This document shows, in pieces, positions 41,737 to 50,503 of a DNA stretch of 64,000 bases. Position 1 is the first letter of the stretch. Each line of letters opens with the position of its first letter. The translations under genes and the position numbers were made by a program. This DNA is from Kingella potus (GTDB taxonomy: Bacteria; Pseudomonadota; Gammaproteobacteria; Burkholderiales; Neisseriaceae), in assembly GCF_900451175.1 (NCBI RefSeq), contig NZ_UGJJ01000003.1:310001-374000 (forward strand), in the 5' to 3' direction. The notes under the pieces are model-generated. The model saw nothing but the letters and a program-made list of their open reading frames with translations. It was not told the DNA's origin and did no database searches.

Positions 41737-41823
41737 GGTTGGGGCGTTTGCAAGTTGGAGGCCGTCTGAAAACACAGCTTGGGCACGGCCGCAACGGTTT
41801 TCAGACGGCCTGCCCTTGCGGGT

Positions 41824-42387
41824 TTACGGCAGGATGTCGATTGGGGCGTGCGGCTGCACGAGGGCGTAGAGTTCGTCGATTTCGCGGTCGGTTACGGCGA
41901 TGCAGCCTTCGGTCCAGTCGAAGCGCAGGTGCTGTGCGCCGATTTGTCCGAGGCCGTTTTTCAGACCGTGGATTTTGATGTCGCCGCCCGGGCTTTTCCC
42001 CGCTGCGGCGGCGCGGGCGCGGTCGGCACGGTTCGGATAGGAAATGCCGAGGTTTTTATGGTAGCCGCTTTGCGCGTTGCGGCTGTCGATGGTGTAGCGG
42101 CCTTCGGGGGTTTTGCCGTCGCCTTCAAACTGTTTGTGTCCGACGGGCTGCCTGCCGAGGGCGACGGGGTAGGTTTTCAGCAGGCGGCCGGATGCGTCGT
42201 AGGCATCCATTTCGTGCGCACTCTTGCGCACGACGAGTCTGGCGATTTTCGTTGCGGGCGGCAGGGCGGGCTGTTGCAGCAGGGTTTGCTGCCGTCGGCT
42301 CAGGCCGCTGCTGCTGCGGTCAAGGCAGAGCCAGAGGGCGGCAGCGGCGGCGGTAAGGACGAAAAACAAGACGGCGGCTTTTTTCAT
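41824..42387 (-). CDS. L,D-transpeptidase-family (YkuD) exported protein
   Basis: A 187-residue protein with an N-terminal signal anchor (MKKAAVLFFVLTAAAAALWL). The YkuD domain has KIHGLKNG and the active-site segment DWTEGCIAVTDREIDEL with the catalytic Cys. Such enzymes cross-link or edit peptidoglycan stem peptides, or attach proteins to them. The start at MKKAAVL (42387) is preferred, as the upstream extension lacks a signal-like start. Confidence 0.88.
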   Translation of the reverse strand: MKKAAVLFFVLTAAAAALWLCLDRSSSGLSRRQQTLLQQPALPPATKIARLVVRKSAHEMDAYDASGRLLKTYPVALGRQPVGHKQFEGDGKTPEGRYTIDSRNAQSGYHKNLGISYPNRADRARAAAAGKSPGGDIKIHGLKNGLGQIGAQHLRFDWTEGCIAVTDREIDELYALVQPHAPIDILP

Positions 42388-42447
42388 GGCGGCATATGGC
42401 GGGGCCGAGTGTACAAAGCGGCGATTATAGCAACTGCGCATGGGCGT

Positions 42448-42489
42448 GAGGCCGTCTGAAAACCGCTTTGCCCGCTTTCAGACGGCCTC
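42448..42489. repeat. inverted DUS pair between divergent genes
   Basis: GAGGCCGTCTGAAA and its complement lie between the ldt-like gene and pgk. Being upstream of both genes, it is unlikely to be a terminator for either. Confidence 0.7.
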
Positions 42490-42560
42490 TGTCTTTACCT
42501 TCCCTTTACACAGGCGGATAATGCGCGTTTTCCGTTTTCCCCGTTCACGCAAGGAATCCC

Positions 42561-43739
42561 ATGAGCTTTCTCAAACTCACCGATCAAAACGTTGCCGGCA
42601 AAACCGTACTCATCCGCGCCGATATGAACGTGCCGTTTAAAGACGGCAAAATCAGCGACGACACGCGCATCCGCGCATCCCTCGCCTCCATCCGATACTG
42701 CCTCGACAACGGCGCATCCGTCATCGTGATGACCCACCTCGGCCGCCCCACCGAGGGCGAGTTCCGCCCCGAAGACGATGTTGCCCCCGTGGCCGCGCAT
42801 CTGGGCGGCCTGCTGGGCAAAGAAATCAAAGTGTTAAACGACTGGCGCGAAAACAAACCCGTTTTGCAGGCAGGCGAAGCGGCCATGCTGCAAAACGTGC
42901 GCATCAACAAGGGCGAAAAGAAAAACGATGCCGAACTGGGCAAAGCATACGCCGCCTTGTGCGATGTGTTTGTCAACGACGCATTCGGCACGGCACACCG
43001 CGCCCAAGCCTCCACCGAAGCCGTGGCGCAGGCCGCACCGCTTTCCTGTGCGGGCGTATTGATGGCGGGCGAACTCGACGCACTGGGCAAAGCCCTGAAA
43101 AACCCCGCCCGCCCGATGGCCGCCGTAGTGGCCGGCAGCAAGGTTTCCACCAAACTCACCATCCTCGAATCGCTGGCCGACAAGGTTGACCTGCTGATTG
43201 TCGGCGGCGGCATCGCCAACACCTTTTTGCTGGCTGCGGGCAAGCCCATCGGCAAATCGCTGGCCGAACACGATTTGGCGGAAGAGTCGAAAAAAATCAT
43301 GGCCAAAATGGCGGCCAAAGGCGGCAGCGTACCCCTGCCCGTTGACGTGGCCGTTGCCAAAGAATTTGCCGCCGATGCAGAAGCCACAGTAAAAAACATC
43401 GACGAAGTGGCGGCCGACGACATGATTCTCGACATCGGCCCCCAATCCGCCGCCGAACTCGCCGCGCTCTTGAAACAGGCCGGCACCATCGTGTGGAACG
43501 GCCCGGTAGGCGTGTTTGAATTCGACCAATTCGCAGGCGGCACCAAAGCTCTGGCCGAAGCCGTCGCCCAAAGCAGCGGCTTCTCCATCGCCGGCGGCGG
43601 CGACACGCTGGCGGCCGTGGCCAAATTCGGCGTAACGGAGCAAATCGGCTACATCTCCACCGGCGGCGGCGCGTTTCTCGAATTTCTCGAAGGCAAAGAG
43701 CTGCCCGCCGTAGCCGCGCTGGAAAAACGCGGCGCGTAA
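42561..43739 (+). CDS. pgk: phosphoglycerate kinase
   Basis: Glycolytic 1,3-bisphosphoglycerate/ADP phosphotransferase, 392 residues. IRADMNVPFKDGKI, HLGRPTEG and the C-terminal hinge/nucleotide region GGGDTLAAVAKFG with STGGGAFLEFLEG are all present. AAGGAATCCC lies before the ATG. A DUS terminator follows the stop. Confidence 0.97.
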   Translation: MSFLKLTDQNVAGKTVLIRADMNVPFKDGKISDDTRIRASLASIRYCLDNGASVIVMTHLGRPTEGEFRPEDDVAPVAAHLGGLLGKEIKVLNDWRENKPVLQAGEAAMLQNVRINKGEKKNDAELGKAYAALCDVFVNDAFGTAHRAQASTEAVAQAAPLSCAGVLMAGELDALGKALKNPARPMAAVVAGSKVSTKLTILESLADKVDLLIVGGGIANTFLLAAGKPIGKSLAEHDLAEESKKIMAKMAAKGGSVPLPVDVAVAKEFAADAEATVKNIDEVAADDMILDIGPQSAAELAALLKQAGTIVWNGPVGVFEFDQFAGGTKALAEAVAQSSGFSIAGGGDTLAAVAKFGVTEQIGYISTGGGAFLEFLEGKELPAVAALEKRGA

Positions 43740-43745
43740 GGCAAA

Positions 43746-43796
43746 AGGCCGTCTGAAAAACATTCCGGCTGACACAGCGGCATTTTCAGACGGCCT
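43746..43796 (+). terminator. DUS-pair terminator behind pgk
   Basis: AGGCCGTCTGAAAA and its complement enclose about 23 bases. Confidence 0.7.
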
Positions 43797-43911
43797 CTAC
43801 GCAGAAGCAGATATTGGCGGACATTACCCCGCAGCCGAACACGGCAGGCCGTCTGAAAAGCCGCCGGGCGAATGTCCGTATCCGTCCCCACACACAGCAA
43901 AAGGGAAAATT

Positions 43912-44241
43912 ATGCCCGTTTTTGCCGGCAAAGGCGCACCGTGTCCGCAATGTGCCGCATTTAAACAGCGCGTCAAAATGGACGGCGCGGCGCATTTGCA
44001 GCACACCATGCACCGCGCCGCCGAAGCGGTCGCCGCAGGCGTTTTGCGCGACATGGGCAAAGAAGCCGATCCGCAATGGGGCAATTCGCTCGAAGAATGC
44101 CGCACATTGGGAAGCGGCGGAGATTGTTTCGGCTGGTATGACACGCTGTTTCTCTGCTTCGAATGCACCCGCTGCCGCCGCCGTTACCGTTTGGGCGGCG
44201 ACACTTACCACGGCAATGTGTGGTGGGAACAATGTGTTTAG
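43912..44241 (+). CDS. small zinc-ribbon-like protein, unknown function
   Basis: A 109-residue protein with an N-terminal CPQC pair, a central helical part, and a C-terminal Cys cluster CFECTRCRRRY. The pairs CxxC...CxxCxxC suggest a structural zinc site. AAGGGAAAA precedes the ATG. I recognise no named family. It stands alone, followed by a DUS hairpin at 44290-44322. Confidence 0.6.
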   Translation: MPVFAGKGAPCPQCAAFKQRVKMDGAAHLQHTMHRAAEAVAAGVLRDMGKEADPQWGNSLEECRTLGSGGDCFGWYDTLFLCFECTRCRRRYRLGGDTYHGNVWWEQCV

Positions 44242-44866
44242 GTACGCCGCACGCTGTTTTGCGTGTTTCGGCAGATAAAAAGCAAGTAACAGGCCGTCTG
44301 AAAAACAGTTTTTCAGACGGCCTCTTACTTGGTTTCGTGCTAGCGGCCTGTGTAGGGTGTGTGGCACAGCCACGCACACGGCTTGGACGTTCAGACGGCC
44401 TCGGTGTCCAAATGCTCAAACGTGTGCGCCGAGTTCGCGGCACACCCTGCCCCAACGGCAAAAGGCCGTCTGAAAACACAGCTTCCGCGAAGCCGAAACG
44501 GTTTTCAGACGGCCTGTTTGTTTGTACCGCATTCGGTTCCGCGTTACCCGCAGCCTCGCGTTACCCATGCCCGCAAACAAGCTCCCAATCCAAAACGCGT
44601 GCGCCGCTTGGGCGGCACGCCCTGCGGTTGGCAAAACGGACAAACAGGCCGTCTGAAAAACAGTTTTTCAGACGGCCTCTTACTTGGTTTCGTGCTGACA
44701 GCCTGTGTAGGGTGTGTGGCACAGCCACGCACGCGGCTTGGACGTTCAGGCGGACTCGGTGTCCGAATGCTCAAACGTGTGCCGCTTGGGTCGCACACCC
44801 TGCCCCAACGGTAAAAGGCCGTCTGAAAAAATAATTTTCAGACGGCCTTTTGATTTCCTGCGGCAA
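44242..44866. repeat. duplicated REP/DUS spacer before the spoT terminator
   Basis: No gene is visible. A block from about 44288 to 44450 recurs at about 44645-44802 (offset 355-357 bp) with point differences. Forward REPs lie at 44352-44381 and 44707-44736; inverted or degenerate ones with CTGC instead of CTAC at 44421-44450, 44596-44625 and 44776-44802. The DUS hairpin at 44816-44851 probably terminates the spoT operon. Confidence 0.85.
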
Positions 44867-47023
44867 TCAAATCCGTGTTACCCGCCGTACTTGGGGGATG
44901 CCGTTCAGGGCTTGGATGATGTTGTTTAATTGGTTCAGGTCTTTGGTTTTGATGCGGAATTTAAATTCGATAAAGCCTTCCGTACCCGGGCGGCTCTGCG
45001 AGGGTGTTTCCACGGCTTCGATGTCCGCGCCCTGTTCCGACATGGCCAGTGCCATGGCCGCCAGCAGACCGTGGCTGTCTTGCGAGGCAACGAGCAGCGA
45101 GGTGTGGTAGGTTTGCCCGCCTATGGCTTCCCAGTCGGCATCAAGCTGCTGGTCGTGGTCGGTTTTGAGCAGGTTCGGGCAGTTTTCGCGGTGGATGATG
45201 ATGCCCTGGTCTTTGATGAGGACGGCGCGTACGGTATCGCCGGGAATGGGGTTGCAGCAGGGGCCGAGATGGACGCGGCCGGTTTCGTTGCCGCTGATTT
45301 TGAGCGGGCTGAGGCGCACTTCGCCGCCGAGGTGTTCGCCCGCCAGTGCGGCAATATGCATGGCAACGGAAACGGGCAGGGTGTGTCCCATGCCGACGCT
45401 GTACAGCACGTCTTCAAAGCTGGTTTGTTTTTCGGTGAGGTCGGCGAGGTAGGCTTCTTTGAGTTCTTCCGACAGCAGTACGTCGCGCGGCAGCAGGCTG
45501 GACAGGGCTTTTTGCAGCAGGCTCTCGCCGAGCTGCACGGCATCGCGGCGGTTCATGTTTTTGATATAGCTGCGGATTGCGCTGCGGGCGCGGCCGGACA
45601 CGGCAAAGTCGAGCCAGGCGGTATTGGGGCGGGCTGTGGGCGAGGTAACGATTTCGACGGTATCGCCGGTTTTCAGCGGCGTGCGCAGGGGCATGGCGGT
45701 GTTGTTGATGCGGGCGGCAACGGTGCGGTTGCCGACATCGGTGTGTACGGCATAGGCGAAATCGATCGGGGTCGCGCCTTCGGGCAGGACGAGGATGCGG
45801 CCTTTCGGGGTAAAAATATAGACTTCGCTGGGGAAGAGATCGACTTTGACGTGTTCGAGAAATTCGACGGCATTGGACGAACGCGCCTGCAAATCGAGGA
45901 TGTTTTGCAGCCATTTGTTGGCGTTGAGTGTGGCTTGGTCGGGACTGTCGTCGCCGGATTTGTATGCCCAATGGCTGGCAATGCCGCTTTCGGCAACGGC
46001 ATTCATTTCGCGGGTGCGGATTTGGACTTCTATCGGCAGGCCGTGCGGGCCGGTAAGCGTGGTGTGCAGGCTTTGGTAGCCGTTGCTTTTCGGGATGGCG
46101 ATGTAGTCTTTGAATTTGCCCGGCTTGGGCTGGTAGAGGTTGTGCAGCGCGCCGAGTGCGGCGTAGCAGGCGGGGATGCTGTTGGTAATGACGCGGAAGC
46201 CGTAAATGTCCGTTACTTCTTCAAAACGCAGGTGTTTGTTGCGCATTTTCTGATGGATGCTGTACAGGTTTTTTTCGCGTCCTTTGATTTGCGCTTCGAT
46301 GTTCGCGCCCACCAGCCTCTGTCCGAACGCAGCCAGCACTTTGCCGACGATGTCGCGGCGGTTGCGGCGGAAGTTGTGCATGGCTTTTTGCAGGGTGCGG
46401 TAGCGGGCGGGGCGGATGTTTTGGAAGGCGAGATCCTGCAATTCGCGGTAGACGGGGTTCAGGCCGATGCGGTTGGCAATCGGGGCGTAGATTTCCAGCG
46501 TTTCCTGCGAGATGCGGCGGCGTTTTTCCGGACGCATCGAGCCGAGCGTGCGCATATTGTGCAGACGGTCGGACAGTTTGACGATGATGACACGCATGTC
46601 TTTGGTCATCGCCAGAATCAGTTTGCGGAAACTTTCGGCCTGATGCTCGGTTTGGTCGTCGTATTTGAGTTTTTCCAGCTTGGAGAGGCCGTCCACCATA
46701 TCGGCAATGGCTTCGCCGAATGTGGCCGCCATTTCTTCTTTGGTTGTGCCCGTGTCTTCCAATACGTCGTGCATCAGCCCCGCGCTGAGGGTTTGGATGT
46801 CCATATGCCATTTTGCCAGCTCGGTGGCGACGGCAATCGGATGGGTAATATATGGCTCGCCGCTTTTGCGCGTCTGGCCGTCGTGGGCGGCAAAGGCGTA
46901 GGCGCAGGCCTGCTCCAGCCGCTGCAAATCTTCGTCGGGCAGGTAGGAGGCCGTCTGAAAAAGCAGGGCGCGTGCTTCGGCGGTAAGCGGGTCGTAGGGG
47001 GCGGCGGGGGCGGGGGCAGACAT
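44867..47023 (-). CDS. spoT: bifunctional (p)ppGpp synthetase/hydrolase SpoT
   Basis: A long RSH protein of 718 residues: HD hydrolase domain with intact MHDVLEDTGTT, synthetase domain (YSIHQKMRNK, VTDIYGFRVI), TGS domain (ILVLPEGATPIDFAYAVHTD) and a C-terminal ACT domain (LLAAMALAMSEQGADIEAV). The intact HD motif shows it can hydrolyse (p)ppGpp, unlike RelA. A DUS in the N-terminus encodes LFQTASYL. It is the third gene of the conserved gmk-rpoZ-spoT order, 22 bp behind rpoZ. Confidence 0.95.
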   Translation of the reverse strand: MSAPAPAAPYDPLTAEARALLFQTASYLPDEDLQRLEQACAYAFAAHDGQTRKSGEPYITHPIAVATELAKWHMDIQTLSAGLMHDVLEDTGTTKEEMAATFGEAIADMVDGLSKLEKLKYDDQTEHQAESFRKLILAMTKDMRVIIVKLSDRLHNMRTLGSMRPEKRRRISQETLEIYAPIANRIGLNPVYRELQDLAFQNIRPARYRTLQKAMHNFRRNRRDIVGKVLAAFGQRLVGANIEAQIKGREKNLYSIHQKMRNKHLRFEEVTDIYGFRVITNSIPACYAALGALHNLYQPKPGKFKDYIAIPKSNGYQSLHTTLTGPHGLPIEVQIRTREMNAVAESGIASHWAYKSGDDSPDQATLNANKWLQNILDLQARSSNAVEFLEHVKVDLFPSEVYIFTPKGRILVLPEGATPIDFAYAVHTDVGNRTVAARINNTAMPLRTPLKTGDTVEIVTSPTARPNTAWLDFAVSGRARSAIRSYIKNMNRRDAVQLGESLLQKALSSLLPRDVLLSEELKEAYLADLTEKQTSFEDVLYSVGMGHTLPVSVAMHIAALAGEHLGGEVRLSPLKISGNETGRVHLGPCCNPIPGDTVRAVLIKDQGIIIHRENCPNLLKTDHDQQLDADWEAIGGQTYHTSLLVASQDSHGLLAAMALAMSEQGADIEAVETPSQSRPGTEGFIEFKFRIKTKDLNQLNNIIQALNGIPQVRRVTRI

Positions 47024-47045
47024 TTTCAGACGGCCTGTCGGAAAT

Positions 47046-47252
47046 CTATTTGCTGCGGTTGAGGATGTCAGCAGTTACTTCGCCTGCGGCGATTTCGCGC
47101 AGCGCGGTAACTGTGGGCTTGTCGTGGCGTACGTCGTCCACCAGCGGCATGGTGCCGTTTTCAAGCTGGCGGGCGCGGCGGGCGGCGGCGAGTGTCAGGT
47201 CGAAATGGTTGGGGATTTTGTCGGAGCAGTCTTCTACGGTGATTCGTGCCAT
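47046..47252 (-). CDS. rpoZ: RNA polymerase omega subunit
   Basis: A 68-residue omega subunit. MARITVEDCSDKIPNHFDLTLAAARRARQL is split over the start and first helix, with the conserved KPTVTALREIAAGEV segment. It is between gmk and spoT; AAAGGAAC precedes the ATG. Confidence 0.96.
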   Translation of the reverse strand: MARITVEDCSDKIPNHFDLTLAAARRARQLENGTMPLVDDVRHDKPTVTALREIAAGEVTADILNRSK

Positions 47253-47287
47253 GGGTTTGTTCCTTTTAACGATGGGGTTGGTGTGGT

Positions 47288-47908
47288 TCAGAATTGTTCG
47301 GAAAGCAGCTCTTCGATGAATTTCTGCTGCTGCCCCCGGGTCTGCCTGCGGGCGCGGATAATGGCGGAGAGCTGGGCTTCGGCCGTGGGCAGGTCGCGGT
47401 TGACGACGATGTAGTCGAACAGGAGCGACTGCTCGATTTCGCCGCGTGCCTGCCGCAGCCGGCTTTCGATGACTTGCCCGCTGTCTGTGCCGCGTCCGCG
47501 CAGGCGTTCGGCCAAAACGGAAAAACTCGGCGGCAGAATGAAGATGCTGACGGCTTCGGGCAGGGCGCGGCGCACTTGGGCTGCTCCCTGCACGTCGATT
47601 TCCAGTATGACATCGAAGCCTTGGTTTTGCAGGGCTTTCAGGCCTGCCATGCTGGTGCCGTAATAGTTGCCGAACACGTTGGCGTGCTCGAGAAAGCCGC
47701 CGCTGCCGATCATGTCTTCAAATTCGGCCGTGCCGACGAAATAGTAGTGTTCGCCGTGCCGCTCGCCCTCGCGCGGGGTGCGGGTAGTGTGCGATACGGA
47801 CACGCGCACATCGGCATGGACGCTGAGCAGGCGGGAAACCAGGGTGGTTTTGCCGGTGCCGGAGGCGGCGGAGATGATGAAGATATTGCCGGGGGTTTTT
47901 GCGGTCAT
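47288..47908 (-). CDS. gmk: guanylate kinase
   Basis: ATP-dependent phosphorylation of GMP (206 residues). P-loop SAASGTGKTTLV, GMP-binding SHTTRTPREGE, and ILEIDVQGAAQVR are typical. The start at MTAKTPGN (47908) is preferred to an upstream Met. It is the first gene of gmk-rpoZ-spoT, so guanine-nucleotide supply and alarmone control are co-transcribed. Confidence 0.97.
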   Translation of the reverse strand: MTAKTPGNIFIISAASGTGKTTLVSRLLSVHADVRVSVSHTTRTPREGERHGEHYYFVGTAEFEDMIGSGGFLEHANVFGNYYGTSMAGLKALQNQGFDVILEIDVQGAAQVRRALPEAVSIFILPPSFSVLAERLRGRGTDSGQVIESRLRQARGEIEQSLLFDYIVVNRDLPTAEAQLSAIIRARRQTRGQQQKFIEELLSEQF

Positions 47909-48014
47909 GATGCGGAAAACGCGGAGAATCAAGGCTTCGGATTATAGCGCAACCGCTGTGGAATAGAAAATTTGTTAAAATGCGTTTTTTGCTTTTTACC
48001 GTAAGGACACCGCA

Positions 48015-48581
48015 ATGCTGGTTCATCCCGAAGTGATGGGCGTGGAAGCCCTGTTTGAAAAAATGCGCAAAATACCCGACTGGCCGGAGAAAGGCATTTT
48101 GTTTCACGACATTACGCCGATTCTGCAAAGCCCGCAGTATTTCCGCCTGCTGGTCGATCTTTTGGTATACCGCTATATGGGGCAGAAAATCGACGCGGTG
48201 GCGGGCTTGGACGCGCGCGGCTTCATCATTGGTGCGGCTTTGGCCTACCAGCTCAATGTCGGCTTTATCCCCATACGCAAAAAAGGCAAGCTGCCGTTTC
48301 ACACCGTGTCGCAGAAATACGCGCTGGAATACGGCGAAGCTGTGGTGGAAATCCACACCGACGCGCTCGAACCCGGCGCACAGGTATTGCTGGTGGACGA
48401 TTTGGTGGCCACAGGCGGCACGATGTCGGCGGGGGCGGAGCTGATACGCCGGCTCGGCGGCAATGTCGTGGAGGCGGCGGCGATTTTGGAGTTTACCGAT
48501 CTGCCGGGCGGACAGCGCATCCGCGATGCGGGCGTGCCGCTGTTTACGCTCTACCAAAACGAGGGCTGCCTGCCCCGCTAG
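48015..48581 (+). CDS. apt: adenine phosphoribosyltransferase
   Basis: Salvages adenine to AMP with PRPP (188 residues). The PRPP-binding motif VLLVDDLVATGGTMSA is intact; GLDARGFIIGAALAYQL and RKKGKLP are family motifs. GTAAGGAC precedes the ATG. It is divergent from gmk, with a short AT-rich promoter region around 47945-47995. Confidence 0.96.
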   Translation: MLVHPEVMGVEALFEKMRKIPDWPEKGILFHDITPILQSPQYFRLLVDLLVYRYMGQKIDAVAGLDARGFIIGAALAYQLNVGFIPIRKKGKLPFHTVSQKYALEYGEAVVEIHTDALEPGAQVLLVDDLVATGGTMSAGAELIRRLGGNVVEAAAILEFTDLPGGQRIRDAGVPLFTLYQNEGCLPR

Positions 48582-49029
48582 GCGTGGCGGGTAAAATGGT
48601 GCGTAAAAAAGCAGCGTAATAGGCCGTCTGAAAACGCAGTTTCGGCGCAGGCAGAAACGGTTTTCAGACGGCCTTTTTGCCTGCAAGGCATATCTAAAAC
48701 CTGCTGCGGGAAAATCCGTTGTGAAACGAAGAACGCGTACGCCGCTGCGGCGGCACACCCTGCCCGAAAGGCAACAGGCCGTCTGAAAACTGTTTTACGG
48801 TTTTCAGACGGCCTTTTTGTTCACAGAAACACGCCTGAAAACCTGCGGCAAAAAAATCTGTTGCGAAACGAAGAACGCGTGCGCTGCTGCGGCAGTACGC
48901 CCTACCCGAAAGGCAACAGGCCGTCTGAAAACTGTTTTACGGTTTTCAGACGGCCTTTTTCGGCGGCATAAAATGTACGTCTTTTGCGGTCGGAGTATGG
49001 CTTCGGAGAATGTGTCTCCGTTCTTGCCA
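48582..49029. repeat. REP/DUS spacer between apt and pgm with a 142-bp duplication
   Basis: No gene is visible. A DUS-pair hairpin (48621-48674) ends apt. A block at about 48719-48821 (REP 48734-48763, DUS pair around CTGTTTTACGG) recurs at about 48861-48961 (REP 48876-48905) with an offset of 142 bp. The second DUS pair (48916-48957) probably terminates pgm. Confidence 0.85.
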
Positions 49030-50406
49030 CTACTGCGGCCAGACCAGTTCGGGCTTGACGGCGAGGGCGTTGCGGAATTGTGCGCGGATGCGTTCGAGGG
49101 CGGCGGGTGTGTCGCCCTCGAAACGCAGGACGAGGACGGGCGTGGTATTGGAGGCGCGGATAAGGCCGAAACCGTCGGGATATTCGACGCGCAGGCCGTC
49201 GATGGTGATGGTTTCCCGTGCGCCGTCAAAACGGGCGGAAGCGGCGATTTCGGCCACGGTTTGACTGCCGTCTGCTCCGGCAGGCAGGGCAATGTTGATT
49301 TCGGGCGTGGAGGCGGCCTGCGGCAGGCTGTCGAGTTCGACGGCGGGGTTGCCGCTGCGGGCGAGAATTTCGAGCAGGCGCGCACCGGCATACATGCCGT
49401 CGTCGAAGCCGTACCAGCGTTCCTTAAAGAAAGTGTGGCCGCTCATTTCGCCGGCCAGCAATGCGCCGCTGCGCTTCATGGCGGCTTTGATGAAGCTGTG
49501 GCCGGTTTTTTCCATAACAGGTTCTCCGCCGTGGCGGCGTATCCACGGGGCGAGCAGACGGGTGGATTTGACATCGTAAATGACTTTGGCCTGCGGGTTG
49601 CGGCTCAAAACGTCGCGGGCAAACAGCATAAGCTGGCGGTCGGGGTAGATGATGCTGCCGCTTTTGGTAACGACTCCGAGCCGGTCGCCGTCGCCGTCGA
49701 AGGCAAGGCCGATTTCGGCCGGGCCGTTTTGCACGGCGGCGATAAGGTCGCGCAGATTTTCGGGTTTGGCTGGATCGGGATGGTGGTTGGGAAAATGTCC
49801 GTCCACATCGCAGAAAAGCTCCTGCACTTCGCAGCCGAGTGCGCGGTAGAGACCGCCGGCATAGGCTCCGGCGATGCCGTTGCCCGCGTCGATAGCGACG
49901 GTCATCGGACGGGCGAGCTTGATGTGCGAGACAACGGCGTCGCGGTAGGCTGCGGCGATGTCCAGGGTACGGACGCTGCCACTGCCGTTTACGAAGGCTT
50001 CGGTTTCAATGGCGGCACGGAGCTGCTGTATGGCTTCGCCGGCAAGGGTTTCCCCACCGAGCATGATTTTGAAACCGTTGTAGTCGGGCGGGTTGTGGCT
50101 GCCGGTAATCATGATGCCGCTGCCGCCGCATTCGCTGACGGCGGCAAAATAAAGCATGGGGGTGGCAACTGCGCCGGTATCGGTTACGCCGATACCGCTG
50201 TCGGTCAGACCCCGACAAAGGGCGGCGGCCAGTTCCGCACCGCTCAGCCTGCCGTCGCGGCCGACGGCGATGCTGCGTATGCCTCGGGCAGCGGCGCGGG
50301 CGGCGATGGCGCGGCCGATGAGGTAGGCGGTGTGTCCGGTGAGGGTTTGCCCGACGATGCCGCGTATGTCGTAGGCTTTGAAGATTTCGGGGGCTGCGTG
50401 TGCCAT
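49030..50406 (-). CDS. pgm: phosphomannomutase/phosphoglucomutase
   Basis: An alpha-D-phosphohexomutase (458 residues) of the AlgC/PGM type, interconverting glucose- or mannose-1- and -6-phosphate for LOS and capsule precursors. The phosphoserine loop is TGSHNPPDYNG, the metal loop DGDGDR, the sugar loop GEMSGH and the phosphate loop RASNTTP. The serine loop begins TG rather than the common TA. Monocistronic. Confidence 0.94.
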   Translation of the reverse strand: MAHAAPEIFKAYDIRGIVGQTLTGHTAYLIGRAIAARAAARGIRSIAVGRDGRLSGAELAAALCRGLTDSGIGVTDTGAVATPMLYFAAVSECGGSGIMITGSHNPPDYNGFKIMLGGETLAGEAIQQLRAAIETEAFVNGSGSVRTLDIAAAYRDAVVSHIKLARPMTVAIDAGNGIAGAYAGGLYRALGCEVQELFCDVDGHFPNHHPDPAKPENLRDLIAAVQNGPAEIGLAFDGDGDRLGVVTKSGSIIYPDRQLMLFARDVLSRNPQAKVIYDVKSTRLLAPWIRRHGGEPVMEKTGHSFIKAAMKRSGALLAGEMSGHTFFKERWYGFDDGMYAGARLLEILARSGNPAVELDSLPQAASTPEINIALPAGADGSQTVAEIAASARFDGARETITIDGLRVEYPDGFGLIRASNTTPVLVLRFEGDTPAALERIRAQFRNALAVKPELVWPQ

Positions 50407-50451
50407 GCCTGCTCCTTTGTACGCGTAATGCGTTGCGGGGTTGCAAAATGC

Positions 50452-50490
50452 TTTTCAGACGGCCTGTCGGTAATACAGGCCGTCTGAAAA
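50452..50490. repeat. inverted DUS pair with symmetrical GT/AC flanks
   Basis: TTTTCAGACGGCCTGT and ACAGGCCGTCTGAAAA face each other over 7 bases. It is downstream of mltD and upstream of pgm, so it probably terminates mltD. Confidence 0.7.
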
Positions 50491-50503
50491 GGGAAAAACA
50501 GTA

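Noticed and set aside
44930..47062. A 710-codon plus-strand frame opposite spoT
   Set aside because: Shadow frame. The minus strand carries complete SpoT domains and the conserved gmk-rpoZ-spoT order.
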